In this document: one piece after another, positions 1-6,847 of the stretch | Position numbering within the stretch: the first letter of the stretch is position 1 | Layout of the letters: each line of letters opens with the position of its first letter | Assembly (NCBI GenBank): GCA_021816165.1 | Contig: JAKAYZ010000101.1 | Coordinates: 1-7,204, forward strand | DNA length: 7,204 nt | Direction: 5' to 3' | Source of the DNA: Planctomycetota bacterium | GTDB lineage: Bacteria; Planctomycetota; Phycisphaerae; WQYP01 | Program-made: the position numbers and the translations under genes | Notes under the pieces: generated by a model | Databases searched by the model: none | What the model was told of the DNA's origin: nothing | What the model saw: the letters and a program-made list of their open reading frames with translations, nothing else

Positions 1-626
1 AAAGCCGGGCCTTTTTCCTGACGCAGCAATTCCAGTGCGGCAATGCGAACCGCGATCGAGCCGGGCTTCAAAAACACGTTGGCCAGGGTTTGCTGCAATG
101 ATTGGTGGGTGATGTCTCGGATGGCCACGGCTTCCGGGCGGCTGCGGAGTTGATAACGAATGGCGGGCCTTTTCAGGGAAAGGATCAAGGGGCCAAGGAG
201 CCGACGATCATGGCATTGCACACAGACTTTGGAGGCGTAAAAAAGCATGGGCCATTGCTGCCACGTTGGCAGGTACTTTTTAAGCAGGGCAAGGGCCAGC
301 GCGGGCTTGGCGGCCAGGAGTTGCCGCAAAGCGTAGATGCGCATGGCGGCTTTTTGGCCGGGGGTATGCAGGATATAAATTAAGGCGGCCAGCCGAAGCG
401 GGGCTTGGCTTCCAAGCCGCATGACCAGGGTACGGTCAGCTCGCTGGCGGGCCATGGTGGCGGCGGCGCAATTTTCCAGTTGATGAGCAAGTTGTGCGGT
501 CTGTCGGGGCGGTGGGGTGGCAAGGCTTGCGTGAGCAGAGGGTTTGCGTGTGCCGGAGCAGCCCGGGATAATCGCCCAAACCATCACGGCCAGCGCGGTG
601 ATGGCCACGGCTCTCCTGGATTGCAT
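1..626 (-). CDS. Lipoprotein with HEAT-like helical repeats and a CXXCH motif (C-terminus beyond window)
   Basis: The frame is open from an ATG at 626 down to base 1: 208 codons without a stop, then it leaves the window. The N-terminus is a clear lipoprotein signal: MQSRR, a hydrophobic stretch at residues 6-20, then I-P-G-C with the cysteine at 23. Proline at -2 is unusual but tolerable. A Pro/Ala-rich linker follows (about 25-45). From about residue 75 the sequence is leucine/alanine-rich amphipathic helix pairs (for example D140-RRLLGPLILSL and a later segment near 190-203), resembling HEAT/PBS-lyase-type repeats. Residues 135-139 read C-V-Q-C-H, a possible c-type heme site. The start is chosen because it places the lipobox correctly; I see no strong Shine-Dalgarno. 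The gene is divergent from the DUF21/CBS pair. The exact family is not recognised. It is probably a membrane-anchored periplasmic scaffold protein, but function is unassigned. Confidence 0.75.
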   Translation of the reverse strand, partial: MQSRRAVAITALAVMVWAIIPGCSGTRKPSAHASLATPPPRQTAQLAHQLENCAAATMARQRADRTLVMRLGSQAPLRLAALIYILHTPGQKAAMRIYALRQLLAAKPALALALLKKYLPTWQQWPMLFYASKVCVQCHDRRLLGPLILSLKRPAIRYQLRSRPEAVAIRDITHQSLQQTLANVFLKPGSIAVRIAALELLRQEKGPA

Positions 627-753
627 GAGCCAGATGAGAGGCTTGTGATGGCGGCGCCTCGAAACTTTGCCGGGGTGCCATTCTGGAACCCAATGGGCAC
701 GCAAAGGTGCGCCGCCGTGGGCATTTTGCGGGTCAAGCGGATAGGATATTTGG

Positions 754-2094
754 ATGCTGTCCTTTATTGTGGCCAATTTAGACCTCCTGATCGCGATGTT
801 TTTGCTGATGGGGCTGGCGGCGTTTTTCGCTTTAAGCGAGACGGCTCTATTTTCGCTGAGTCGCCATGACCTTCATCAAATGAAATCCCAGGCCAATCAC
901 CGGGAAGTTCTGGTCGCCAAGCTGCGGCAGCAGAGTCGGCCATTACTGGTCACTATTCTACTGGCCAACATGTTGAGTACCATCCTCTTTTTTGTGCTCA
1001 GCACAATGTTGCTGCGCAACATCAACAAGGTGTTTGGTCACGTGGCGGTCATTGTGCTGGTGCTGATGCCGGTGGTTTTGGTGGCCTATTTCGGGGAGGT
1101 GATGCCCAAAATTCTAGGGCGGACCTTCAATCGCCGGCTGGCACCAGTGGTCGCAGGTCCATTGGCGGCAGTCATGCGTGTGGCGGCACCGGTGGTTGGA
1201 GTCATTCAAGGCTTGGTCATTACGCCGGTCCATCGACTGATTGATCGGCCGAGCGAGTCCGGCGCGTTTACGTTGGACGAACTTCGACGGCTCCTGAGCA
1301 TGTCGGAGCGGCAGGGAATTATTGACCGATCGGAAAACCAGCTTTTGCAGCAGGTGGTTCGCCTGCGCGAAATCAAGGTTCGCTATGTCATGGTGCCGCG
1401 TGTGGCCATGGCCGCCTTTGAAATTCATCAGCCGATGAGTGAACTGCTGGCTATGTTCCGGCGCACCGGCCTGTCCAAGATTCCGGTGTATGACCGGCAA
1501 ATCGACAACATCCTGGGGGTCATTCGCGCTAAGACATTTCTGCTGGAACGGCCGGCAACAGCGGGGGCGCTGCGCAGCCTGGTGCAGCCGGTGCGTTTTA
1601 CGCCCATGAGTCAGACTCTCGATAAACTGCTGACCATGTTCCGGGAAAGCAGTTTTCAGATGGCGATTGTGGTGGATGAATTCGGCGGTGTGGCGGGCCT
1701 GGTATCGCTGGAAGATGTGGTGGAGCAGCTGGTTGGAGATATCTCCGATACGGGCGACGCCGCCGATCGAGCCTTGGAGCCTCTGGCACCGGATCGATGG
1801 CGGGCGTCGGGGAATTTATCGCTGTTGCAATGGTCGGATATCTTTGGTGAACAGGTGCAACATTTGCACGCATCAACGGTGGCCGGATTGATATGTGCGG
1901 TGCTGAAAAGAATTCCGCAAGTCGGCGAATCCATCGCCATCAATCATTTGAAGATGACCGTTGAAACCATGCGTGGCCCGCGCATTGAAACAGTCCTGAT
2001 TGAATTGCAGGAACGCCCGATACCGGATGCCAGTGCCGGGACTGGTACCGGCACTGCCACTGGGCAGTCGAAGGGGGAGGCTCAACATGGCTGA
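754..2094 (+). CDS. CNNM/CorC/HlyC-type membrane protein: DUF21, CBS pair, CorC_HlyC domain
   Basis: This 446-residue protein has the complete architecture of the family. An N-terminal DUF21 (CNNM transmembrane) region covers about 1-190, with hydrophobic helices near 7-33, 62-86 and 95-120, the signature FFALSETALFSLSR at 24-37 and the acidic-proline motif GEVMPK at 114-119. A CBS pair lies at about 208-330, with R-Y-V-M-V-P-R at 210-216 opening the first CBS and V-V-D-E-F-G-G-V-A-G followed by S-L-E-D-V-V-E at 306-324 closing the second. A CorC_HlyC domain follows at about 340-422. Family members are linked to Mg2+/Co2+ efflux and resistance. The old name hemolysin C does not imply a toxin. 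CBS pairs usually bind adenine nucleotides, so activity may follow ATP/Mg status. AGGA at 743-746 sits 7 bases before the ATG. The last 20 residues are low-complexity Gly/Thr/Ala. It overlaps the next gene by 8 bases. The transported ion is not proven by sequence. Confidence 0.93.
   Translation: MLSFIVANLDLLIAMFLLMGLAAFFALSETALFSLSRHDLHQMKSQANHREVLVAKLRQQSRPLLVTILLANMLSTILFFVLSTMLLRNINKVFGHVAVIVLVLMPVVLVAYFGEVMPKILGRTFNRRLAPVVAGPLAAVMRVAAPVVGVIQGLVITPVHRLIDRPSESGAFTLDELRRLLSMSERQGIIDRSENQLLQQVVRLREIKVRYVMVPRVAMAAFEIHQPMSELLAMFRRTGLSKIPVYDRQIDNILGVIRAKTFLLERPATAGALRSLVQPVRFTPMSQTLDKLLTMFRESSFQMAIVVDEFGGVAGLVSLEDVVEQLVGDISDTGDAADRALEPLAPDRWRASGNLSLLQWSDIFGEQVQHLHASTVAGLICAVLKRIPQVGESIAINHLKMTVETMRGPRIETVLIELQERPIPDASAGTGTGTATGQSKGEAQHG
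2031..2068 (+). promoter_or_regulatory. Two overlapping hairpins just upstream of the second DUF21/CBS gene
   Basis: CAGTGCCGG at 2031-2039 pairs perfectly with CCGGCACTG at 2048-2056 (9-bp stem, 8-base loop). ACTGCC at 2053-2058 pairs with GGCAGT at 2063-2068 (6-bp stem, 4-base loop). The stems share bases 2053-2056, so full forms of both cannot exist together. They end 2 bases before the purine-rich ribosome binding site of the downstream gene and lie inside the last codons of the upstream gene. A role in coupled translation or mRNA stability is an inference. Confidence 0.5.
2071..2080 (+). promoter_or_regulatory. Strong ribosome binding site deciding the start of the second DUF21/CBS gene
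   Basis: AAGGGGGAGG ends 6 bases before the ATG at 2087. It sits inside the upstream coding region and is by far the best Shine-Dalgarno in the window. It fixes the start at 2087 rather than at the in-frame ATG at 2000, which would add 29 residues of arginine/proline-rich sequence unlike a DUF21 N-terminus. Confidence 0.85.
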
Positions 2095-3115
2095 AGCAAT
2101 GCTTTTGGCCTGGACTTCTCCGAGTGGCCTTGCCGAGGCCGGTTGGTTCGCCCTGGGAGTGCTGGGGCTGATCGGCTCTATTTTGTTTAGTGGCCTGGAA
2201 ACCGGGCTTTACAGGCTTTCGCGTTTGCGGCTGCAATTGCGCGTTTATCAGAAGGATGCCGCCGCTCTGCAAATTTCCCGGTGGATGGAAGATCCCGGCA
2301 ATATTCTCGGCGGCCTGCTGATATGGCAGAATATTGCCAATTACATGGTGTCTGCGGCGACTACCATGCTGATGGAAGCGGATCATCTTGGCCCCATAGT
2401 AGAAGCGGTTTTATCCGGCATTGTCATCGCTCCGCTGATGCTGATTTTCGCCGAAATCGTGCCTAAGGATTTATTTTACAGTTATACCGACCGCTGGACC
2501 TACCACATGGTGCGGCCCATTCGCTGGTCCATGGCCGTTATCACGGTGATTCCGGTAATGCCCCTGGTACGCTGGCTGGGAGCGGCATCCCTGGGTGTGC
2601 TGCGTGGCAAAAGTGACCCCATGGAAAATGGTTCGCCCCCACATCGCCTGCTGCGTATCGCCCAGGAAAGCACCGCCAGCGGTCTGATCAGCGACGCGCA
2701 GGAGAAACTGATTTCGCGGTCTTTGCACATGGCCCATATTGCCGTCCGCGAAGTGATGATCCCGTGGAATCGGGTGATCGGGGTGCCGGTGGGGATCAGT
2801 GCCAAGGGGTTTGAGGCTGTTGCCCGTCACTACAACTTTTCGCGACTGCCGGTGCTTGGCCATTCCACCGACGAAGTGCTGGGCGTCGTGAACGTGGTGG
2901 ATATTTTAGCGGAATGGCCGAACTTTTCACTCCAGGCCAACCTGGACCGGATTATCACCCTGCTGCCGGATCAATCGGTACGTTCCTCGCTGACACTCAT
3001 GCAAAAGGCCCGGCAAACCATTGCCGTGGTGGTCAACCGCAACGGCAAAGCCGTCGGTTTGGTGACCATCAAGGATCTGGTGGAAGAACTGCTGGGAGAG
3101 CTGGCAGACTGGTAA
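2087..3115 (+). CDS. DUF21/CBS-pair membrane protein (short CorC/HlyC-like paralogue)
   Basis: The product has 342 residues. The DUF21 region spans about 1-190: hydrophobic helices near 18-36, 73-93, 102-124 and 147-171, S-G-L-E-T-G-L-Y at 35-42 (the counterpart of SETALFS in the gene before) and the conserved acidic-proline motif F-A-E-I-V-P-K at 121-127. A CBS pair follows at about 218-338, from R-E-V-M-I-P-W at 221-227 to V-G-L-V-T-I-K-D-L-V-E-E-L near 323-335. The protein stops right after the second CBS domain, so the CorC_HlyC domain of the neighbour is absent. The start overlaps the upstream stop by 8 bases (2087-2094), which implies translational coupling. The two proteins are distant paralogues and may work together as a heteromer, which is an inference. 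Probable role is in Mg2+/divalent-cation homeostasis, as for the family. Confidence 0.9.
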   Translation: MAEAMLLAWTSPSGLAEAGWFALGVLGLIGSILFSGLETGLYRLSRLRLQLRVYQKDAAALQISRWMEDPGNILGGLLIWQNIANYMVSAATTMLMEADHLGPIVEAVLSGIVIAPLMLIFAEIVPKDLFYSYTDRWTYHMVRPIRWSMAVITVIPVMPLVRWLGAASLGVLRGKSDPMENGSPPHRLLRIAQESTASGLISDAQEKLISRSLHMAHIAVREVMIPWNRVIGVPVGISAKGFEAVARHYNFSRLPVLGHSTDEVLGVVNVVDILAEWPNFSLQANLDRIITLLPDQSVRSSLTLMQKARQTIAVVVNRNGKAVGLVTIKDLVEELLGELADW

Positions 3116-3129
3116 GGCCTTGCGAAATG

Positions 3130-3184
3130 ATAGCCGGAGCATGCTGGCTGGTTCTTTTCTCGCAATGCCCGATCATCCGGCTAT
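3130..3184. terminator. Inverted repeat between convergent genes, possible bidirectional terminator
   Basis: ATAGCCGGA at 3130-3138 is the exact reverse complement of TCCGGCTAT at 3176-3184, with 37 bases between. It occupies the gap where the rightward DUF21/CBS pair and leftward purN converge, and its right arm covers the purN stop codon. No good T-run follows on either strand and the loop is long, so an intrinsic terminator role is weak. A second inverted repeat, TTGCGA at 3120-3125 with TCGCAA at 3160-3165, interleaves with it. Confidence 0.35.
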
Positions 3185-3828
3185 TTCACGCGAACCTGGC
3201 CATTGGCCTCAATCGTCAGGTGGCCGTTTACCCACAGGCGAATGGCTTGGGGATAGGCCTGACATTCCAGATTAAAAACCCGTGCGGCCAGCGTTTGCGG
3301 CGTGTCATCGGGTAATACAGGACAGGTACGCTGAAGAATAATCGGGCCGTGGTCGTATTGGTTGTCGGCAAAGTGAACCGTGCAGCCAGACTGGGTCTGG
3401 CGGGCCTGGATAACCGCTTCGTGTACGTGCAGGCCGTGCATGGAGCGTCCGCCAAATTTGGGCAAAAGGGCGGGGTGGATGTTCAGCGTGCGCCATTGGT
3501 ATTCCGGAGGTATCTTCCACAGGCTTAAAAATCCCGCCAGACAGATCAGGTCCGGCGAGTAGGTTTTTAACAGATCGTGGATACGGGTGGAAAAATCATC
3601 CAGATCACGGCAACTCCGGCGCGGTACCACATGAGCGGGAATCTTCAGGGCGGCGGCCCTGGTTAATCCATAAGCATCGTCCCGGCTGGAAATAACACAG
3701 ACAATGGAAATGGGCAATTCCCCGCGCTGTGCCAGATCGGCCAGGTTTTGCAATGTGGTGCCGGAGCCGGAAATAAGCACCCCCACGCGCGGCGGGGTGT
3801 TTTTGGGCAGTGGCATTTGAATATTCAT
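3181..3828 (-). CDS. purN: Phosphoribosylglycinamide formyltransferase (GAR transformylase)
   Basis: PurN transfers the formyl group of 10-formyl-tetrahydrofolate to glycinamide ribonucleotide, the third step of purine synthesis, in the cytosol. With the ATG at 3828 the product has 215 residues, the usual family length. Visible motifs: VGVLISGSGTTLQNL at 15-29 (phosphate-binding loop), L-A-G-F-L at 97-101, N-I-H-P-A-L-L-P at 116-123 and D-H-G-P-I at 159-163. Family catalytic residues correspond to N116, H118 and D159, all present. After LLPKF there is GGRSMHGLHVHEAV, a few residues longer than the E. coli loop. This form is typical of PurN from Bacteroidetes and planctomycete-like bacteria. 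The start is chosen for GAGG at 3838-3841, 9 bases upstream. A TTG at 3855 or an ATG at 3816 are alternatives. It is the last gene of the leftward gdhA operon, 36 bases after the MFS gene. Confidence 0.93.
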   Translation of the reverse strand: MNIQMPLPKNTPPRVGVLISGSGTTLQNLADLAQRGELPISIVCVISSRDDAYGLTRAAALKIPAHVVPRRSCRDLDDFSTRIHDLLKTYSPDLICLAGFLSLWKIPPEYQWRTLNIHPALLPKFGGRSMHGLHVHEAVIQARQTQSGCTVHFADNQYDHGPIILQRTCPVLPDDTPQTLAARVFNLECQAYPQAIRLWVNGHLTIEANGQVRVK

Positions 3829-3864
3829 GGTCGTTGGCCTCGTGGAGTTGGGCAATACAACATT

Positions 3865-5175
3865 TTAACGCCCACGGCCCGTTGCCGCAGGCAAGCCGGG
3901 TCCGGGCTGCGGCATTTCCAGCGCGGGCGTGGCACCGGCCGGTGCGGCTGCAGCAGCGCGAAATCCCATACGGGCAAGAAAGGCTCCGCCGAGCAGTAAA
4001 ATCGCGCCCAGGGCGATACCTTTGGGCAGCATATTTTGCGGGCCACCGGCCAACGCCGCTACCGCAGGGCCAGCCACCGTGCCCATGCCAATCAGGGCTT
4101 CATGCAGGCCCGCATGTTCACCAGCCCCATGGCTTAAGTGCATGGAATAATAAAGCGATCCGGCGTAGACCAAGGCCGCCGCCAGACCCAAAATTATTTG
4201 CCCGCCGATGAGAACCCCAATGGAAGGTACGGCAATGAGCAGCACAGTGGCAACAACCAGGGAGAAAAACGCGCCCAGCATCCAACGGACGCGGTAATGC
4301 CACCCCGTCCAGAACCAGCATCCGATAAATCCGGCAATGCGGGCCAGGCCCCAGATGGAACCGACGGCGGTAGCCTCAGCATAAGAAAAGCCGGCGCGGT
4401 AGGTTAAGTAGGCCATGATGGGCATGATGGAATTCAGCGATACATAAGCAAGAAGATTGGATAGGCGGGCCATGTTCAGCAATGCCGTTCCGCGGACGGA
4501 ACCGATCAGAGCGGCATCCACCGGATCCACGTCATCCTGATGGACGGGCCGCGAACCGATGAGGCTTTGCGGGATGGCCACAAATCGCACGATTATCACG
4601 GATGCTGCAGCGGCCAAACCGGCCCCGATGAAGACCGCGGGCCAGGTCAACCAGCGGGCCAGAATACCCGTGACCAGCAAGGCCAGAAAGGAGCTGTTGG
4701 ACCATCCCAGATTGTACAAAGTGATACGTGTGGAAAGTTTCATGCGGGCGGGACTTTTGGTGATCGCGGATTCCAGTGCCGGCCATCCCGGTGTAACGGA
4801 GAGATTCAGCAGGGCCACCAGCAAAAACAGCAGGGCCAAGCTGCGAAAATCAACTGCGGCCACGCCAATCAGGCAAATTAATGCGGTGCACACGCCGGTG
4901 GCAATCAGAACTTTTCGTTGCCCGATACGAGAGAGAATCTTCCCCCCGGTAAGTGCCGCTGCGGTATACACAGCGCCGCCGCAGGCCATAAACCAGAGGA
5001 GTGTGGCCGGGGCACAATGCAATTCATAGCGGGCAAAAAAAAACACGCCGTTGGTGGCCAGAACCACGGCAAAGGAATTCAGACCTTCCGCTGCGTACCA
5101 CGGCCACAGAACTCGGCGATCCGTTAAGACCATGGCCCGCGAGTTAAACCCACCACCGGCACCGAGAGGTTTCAT
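3865..5175 (-). CDS. MFS (major facilitator superfamily) transporter, substrate unknown
   Basis: This 436-residue polytopic inner-membrane protein has about 12 hydrophobic segments, the first near 30-48, split by a charged central loop near 201-230 (IGSRPVHQDDVDPVD). The MFS motif A between helices 2 and 3 is visible as G-G-K-I-L-S-R-I-G-Q-R-K at 77-88. H-A-G-L-H-E-A-L-I-G-M-G near 354-365 resembles the N-A-G-x-x-E-x-x-x-G helix of some sugar or drug MFS carriers. The C-terminal 30 residues are an Ala/Pro/Gly-rich cytoplasmic tail. The ATG overlaps the gdhA stop as ATGA (5172-5175), and GAGGA lies 8 bases upstream inside gdhA (5184-5188). It is therefore probably translated together with gdhA. 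Glutamate, another amino acid or a related metabolite would fit the context, but no substrate can be read from the sequence. Confidence 0.9.
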   Translation of the reverse strand: MKPLGAGGGFNSRAMVLTDRRVLWPWYAAEGLNSFAVVLATNGVFFFARYELHCAPATLLWFMACGGAVYTAAALTGGKILSRIGQRKVLIATGVCTALICLIGVAAVDFRSLALLFLLVALLNLSVTPGWPALESAITKSPARMKLSTRITLYNLGWSNSSFLALLVTGILARWLTWPAVFIGAGLAAAASVIIVRFVAIPQSLIGSRPVHQDDVDPVDAALIGSVRGTALLNMARLSNLLAYVSLNSIMPIMAYLTYRAGFSYAEATAVGSIWGLARIAGFIGCWFWTGWHYRVRWMLGAFFSLVVATVLLIAVPSIGVLIGGQIILGLAAALVYAGSLYYSMHLSHGAGEHAGLHEALIGMGTVAGPAVAALAGGPQNMLPKGIALGAILLLGGAFLARMGFRAAAAAPAGATPALEMPQPGPGLPAATGRGR

Positions 5176-6491
5176 GGGAAAATTCCTCGCTGGGTGTAAG
5201 CCCGTGAGAGGTGTTCCACCGCCACACAGTATGCGGCACTGGAAAGGTCCACATCATACTGGTGGGCGGCCAGGCGCACACGCCGCGCGGCCAGAAGAAT
5301 GGTTTTGCGCAATTCGCGTTCCACCTGGGCGCTGCCCCAATGAACGCCCGCCTTGTTTTGCACCCATTCCAGGTAACTGACAATCACGCCGCCGGCGTTG
5401 CATAATATGGCCGGCAGCACGGCGATACCCCGCTGCCGCAGCAATTGGGCCGCTTCCGGAGTGACCGGCCCATTGCCGCCCTCCGCCACCACTTTGCAAT
5501 TCAGCCAGGTGGCCACCTGCGGATTCACCATGCGTTCGAGCGCGGCGGGAATAAAAACGTCGGTGGGCAGCCGATAAAATTCCTCCTGGTCCAGGGTGCG
5601 CACGCCTGGGGCCTGATATTGGCGGATGTTGCCGCTGACCTGCACATGGTCCATCAGGTGGCCGATGTTCAAACCATCGGGCTTGGTGATGGCGCGGGTG
5701 TGATCCATCACCGCCACCACGGTGCTGCCATGGGCGGCCATGGCAGCGGCAGCGTGCTTGCCCACGTTGCCAAAGCCCAGCAGGCTCACGCGGAGGTTTT
5801 CGAGCTTAAGATTAAATTCCGGCAAAAGCTCCTGCAGTACCATGGCCAATCCCTGCCCGGTAGCCTTTTCGCGACCTTCGCTTCCGCCACAGGTGATGGA
5901 TTTTCCGGTGACCACATGAATCAGATTTTGCCGCGTCGCCTGGTTGTGGGTATTGAGAAACGTATCCATCATCCAGTCCATCACCTGGGCATTGGTGCCC
6001 ACATCCGGGGCAGGAATATCGAATTCAGGGCCGATATTGTCTGCCAGCGCGGAGGTGAATCGGCGGGTCAGTCGCATCAATTCCGCGGGACTAAGTTGGC
6101 CGGGATCCACCATCACACCACCCTTGGAACCGCCAAACGGCAGTCGCATGAGGGCACATTTCATGGTCATCCAGACGGCCAGGGCCTTGACATCGTCCAA
6201 ACTGATTTCCGGATGGTAGCGGATGCCGCCTTTGTACGGCCCGAGCACATTATTATGCTGGATGCGGTAACCCTTGAAGAGCTTGAAGCGGCCATCATCC
6301 AGGCGCACCGGAAAGTGAACCATGATTTCATTTTTTGGTTGTCCCAGCATTTCCTGTACGTAGTTGGGCGTAGCCGTGGTCGCGCAGGCCTTATCCACGG
6401 CGCCTCGGGCCATGGCAAAAAGCGAATGTGGATCCGCCGGTTCAATGCCCTCCGTGGCAGGCAAGCGGTTGAAAGCTGAATCTAAGGCCAT
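5172..6491 (-). CDS. gdhA: Glutamate dehydrogenase (hexameric Glu/Leu/Phe/Val dehydrogenase family)
   Basis: The enzyme interconverts glutamate with 2-oxoglutarate plus ammonium, using NAD(P), in the cytosol. The product has 439 residues, normal for the small hexameric class. The substrate domain carries Y-K-G-G-I-R-Y-H-P at 86-94 (K87 equals the substrate-binding lysine), L-P-F-G-G-S-K-G-G-V at 117-126 (K123, catalytic lysine) and P-A-P-D-V-G-T-N at 160-167 (D163, catalytic aspartate). The Rossmann domain shows G-F-G-N-V-G at 239-244 and E-G-G-N-G-P at 337-342. N-A-G-G-V-I-V-S at 365-372 ends in the serine associated with glutamate rather than leucine or phenylalanine. An acidic D263 after the second Rossmann strand hints at NAD preference, which is tentative. 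An in-frame TAA at 6510-6512 makes 6491 the first available ATG. It is the first gene of an operon with the MFS transporter and purN. Confidence 0.95.
   Translation of the reverse strand: MALDSAFNRLPATEGIEPADPHSLFAMARGAVDKACATTATPNYVQEMLGQPKNEIMVHFPVRLDDGRFKLFKGYRIQHNNVLGPYKGGIRYHPEISLDDVKALAVWMTMKCALMRLPFGGSKGGVMVDPGQLSPAELMRLTRRFTSALADNIGPEFDIPAPDVGTNAQVMDWMMDTFLNTHNQATRQNLIHVVTGKSITCGGSEGREKATGQGLAMVLQELLPEFNLKLENLRVSLLGFGNVGKHAAAAMAAHGSTVVAVMDHTRAITKPDGLNIGHLMDHVQVSGNIRQYQAPGVRTLDQEEFYRLPTDVFIPAALERMVNPQVATWLNCKVVAEGGNGPVTPEAAQLLRQRGIAVLPAILCNAGGVIVSYLEWVQNKAGVHWGSAQVERELRKTILLAARRVRLAAHQYDVDLSSAAYCVAVEHLSRAYTQRGIFP
5184..5188 (-). promoter_or_regulatory. Ribosome binding site of the MFS gene inside gdhA
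   Basis: On the minus strand GAGGA lies 8 bases before the ATG at 5175. It supports this start and the 4-base ATGA overlap with the gdhA stop codon. Confidence 0.7.
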
Positions 6492-6632
6492 GGTTAATTT
6501 CCATCTCGTTTATGGGGGGCAACAGCGCTGCATCAACCTCACGCCCGTACCGGCAGACGCATGATCGTCAAAATGATACCGCGCCGCCGACGCGCAACAA
6601 GGCCTTGAATTTCGGAATTTGCACGGGTGCGA

Positions 6633-6643
6633 TGTTGACAACA
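6633..6643. promoter_or_regulatory. Palindrome TGTTGACAACA, candidate operator
   Basis: The arms TGTTG and CAACA flank a single central base. The site lies about 16-26 bases downstream of the expected start of the gdhA transcript, where a bound repressor would block it. It is short enough to arise by chance; the regulator is unknown. Confidence 0.3.
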
Positions 6644-6665
6644 GGTCATTTATTTCTCCAGCAAG

Positions 6666-6694
6666 ATCATAACCGGCCCGCCAAATGTTTACAA
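6666..6694 (-). promoter_or_regulatory. Sigma70-like promoter of the gdhA-MFS-purN operon
   Basis: On the minus strand the -35 box is TTGTAA (6689-6694, 4 of 6 consensus bases) and the -10 box TATGAT (6666-6671, 5 of 6), separated by exactly 17 bases. Transcription would begin near 6659, giving a leader of about 165 bases before gdhA. It is the best promoter match I found in the gap. Confidence 0.6.
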
Positions 6695-6847
6695 AAAATG
6701 GTGCCGCAAAAGGTGCTGGCGCCGCGCCGTGGCGTGGTGCTATTACGTATGAAAAGCGTCTTCTAAGCGGCCTGGTTTGCGGTGGCCTGTCGGTTTGTAA
6801 AAATATCGGGCTAAGGTCATTGCAGTGATGGGGATGAATGGCAGATT

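Noticed and set aside
120..612. Direct repeat GATGGCCACGGCT at 120-132 and 600-612
   Set aside because: Both copies lie in the lipoprotein gene, in the same frame, and encode A-V-A-I; two 13-base copies with no further similarity around them look like coincidence.
436..693. 85-codon minus-strand frame
   Set aside because: It overlaps the lipoprotein gene in another frame and has no signal or domain, whereas the lipoprotein frame stays open to the window edge with a proper signal peptide.
405..869. 154-codon plus-strand frame
   Set aside because: It runs across the lipoprotein gene in antisense, the divergent gap and the start of the DUF21/CBS gene in another frame; its composition looks random.
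2000..2086. Upstream extension of the second DUF21/CBS gene
   Set aside because: The 29 extra residues are Arg/Pro-rich and out of frame with the overlapping upstream gene, while the strong RBS at 2071-2080 points to the ATG at 2087.
3829..3855. TTG start giving a longer PurN
   Set aside because: It adds nine residues before the normal family N-terminus; the ATG at 3828 has a reasonable GAGG upstream.
5445..6479. 344-codon open frame on the plus strand opposite gdhA
   Set aside because: It is an exact antisense shadow of a well-supported glutamate dehydrogenase. Long antisense frames opposite gdh genes are a known annotation artefact, and the product is His/Gly-rich with no recognisable domain.
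6512..6766. 84-codon plus-strand frame in the gdhA upstream region
   Set aside because: No ribosome binding site, no recognisable domain, and it would run through the predicted gdhA promoter; probably non-coding.
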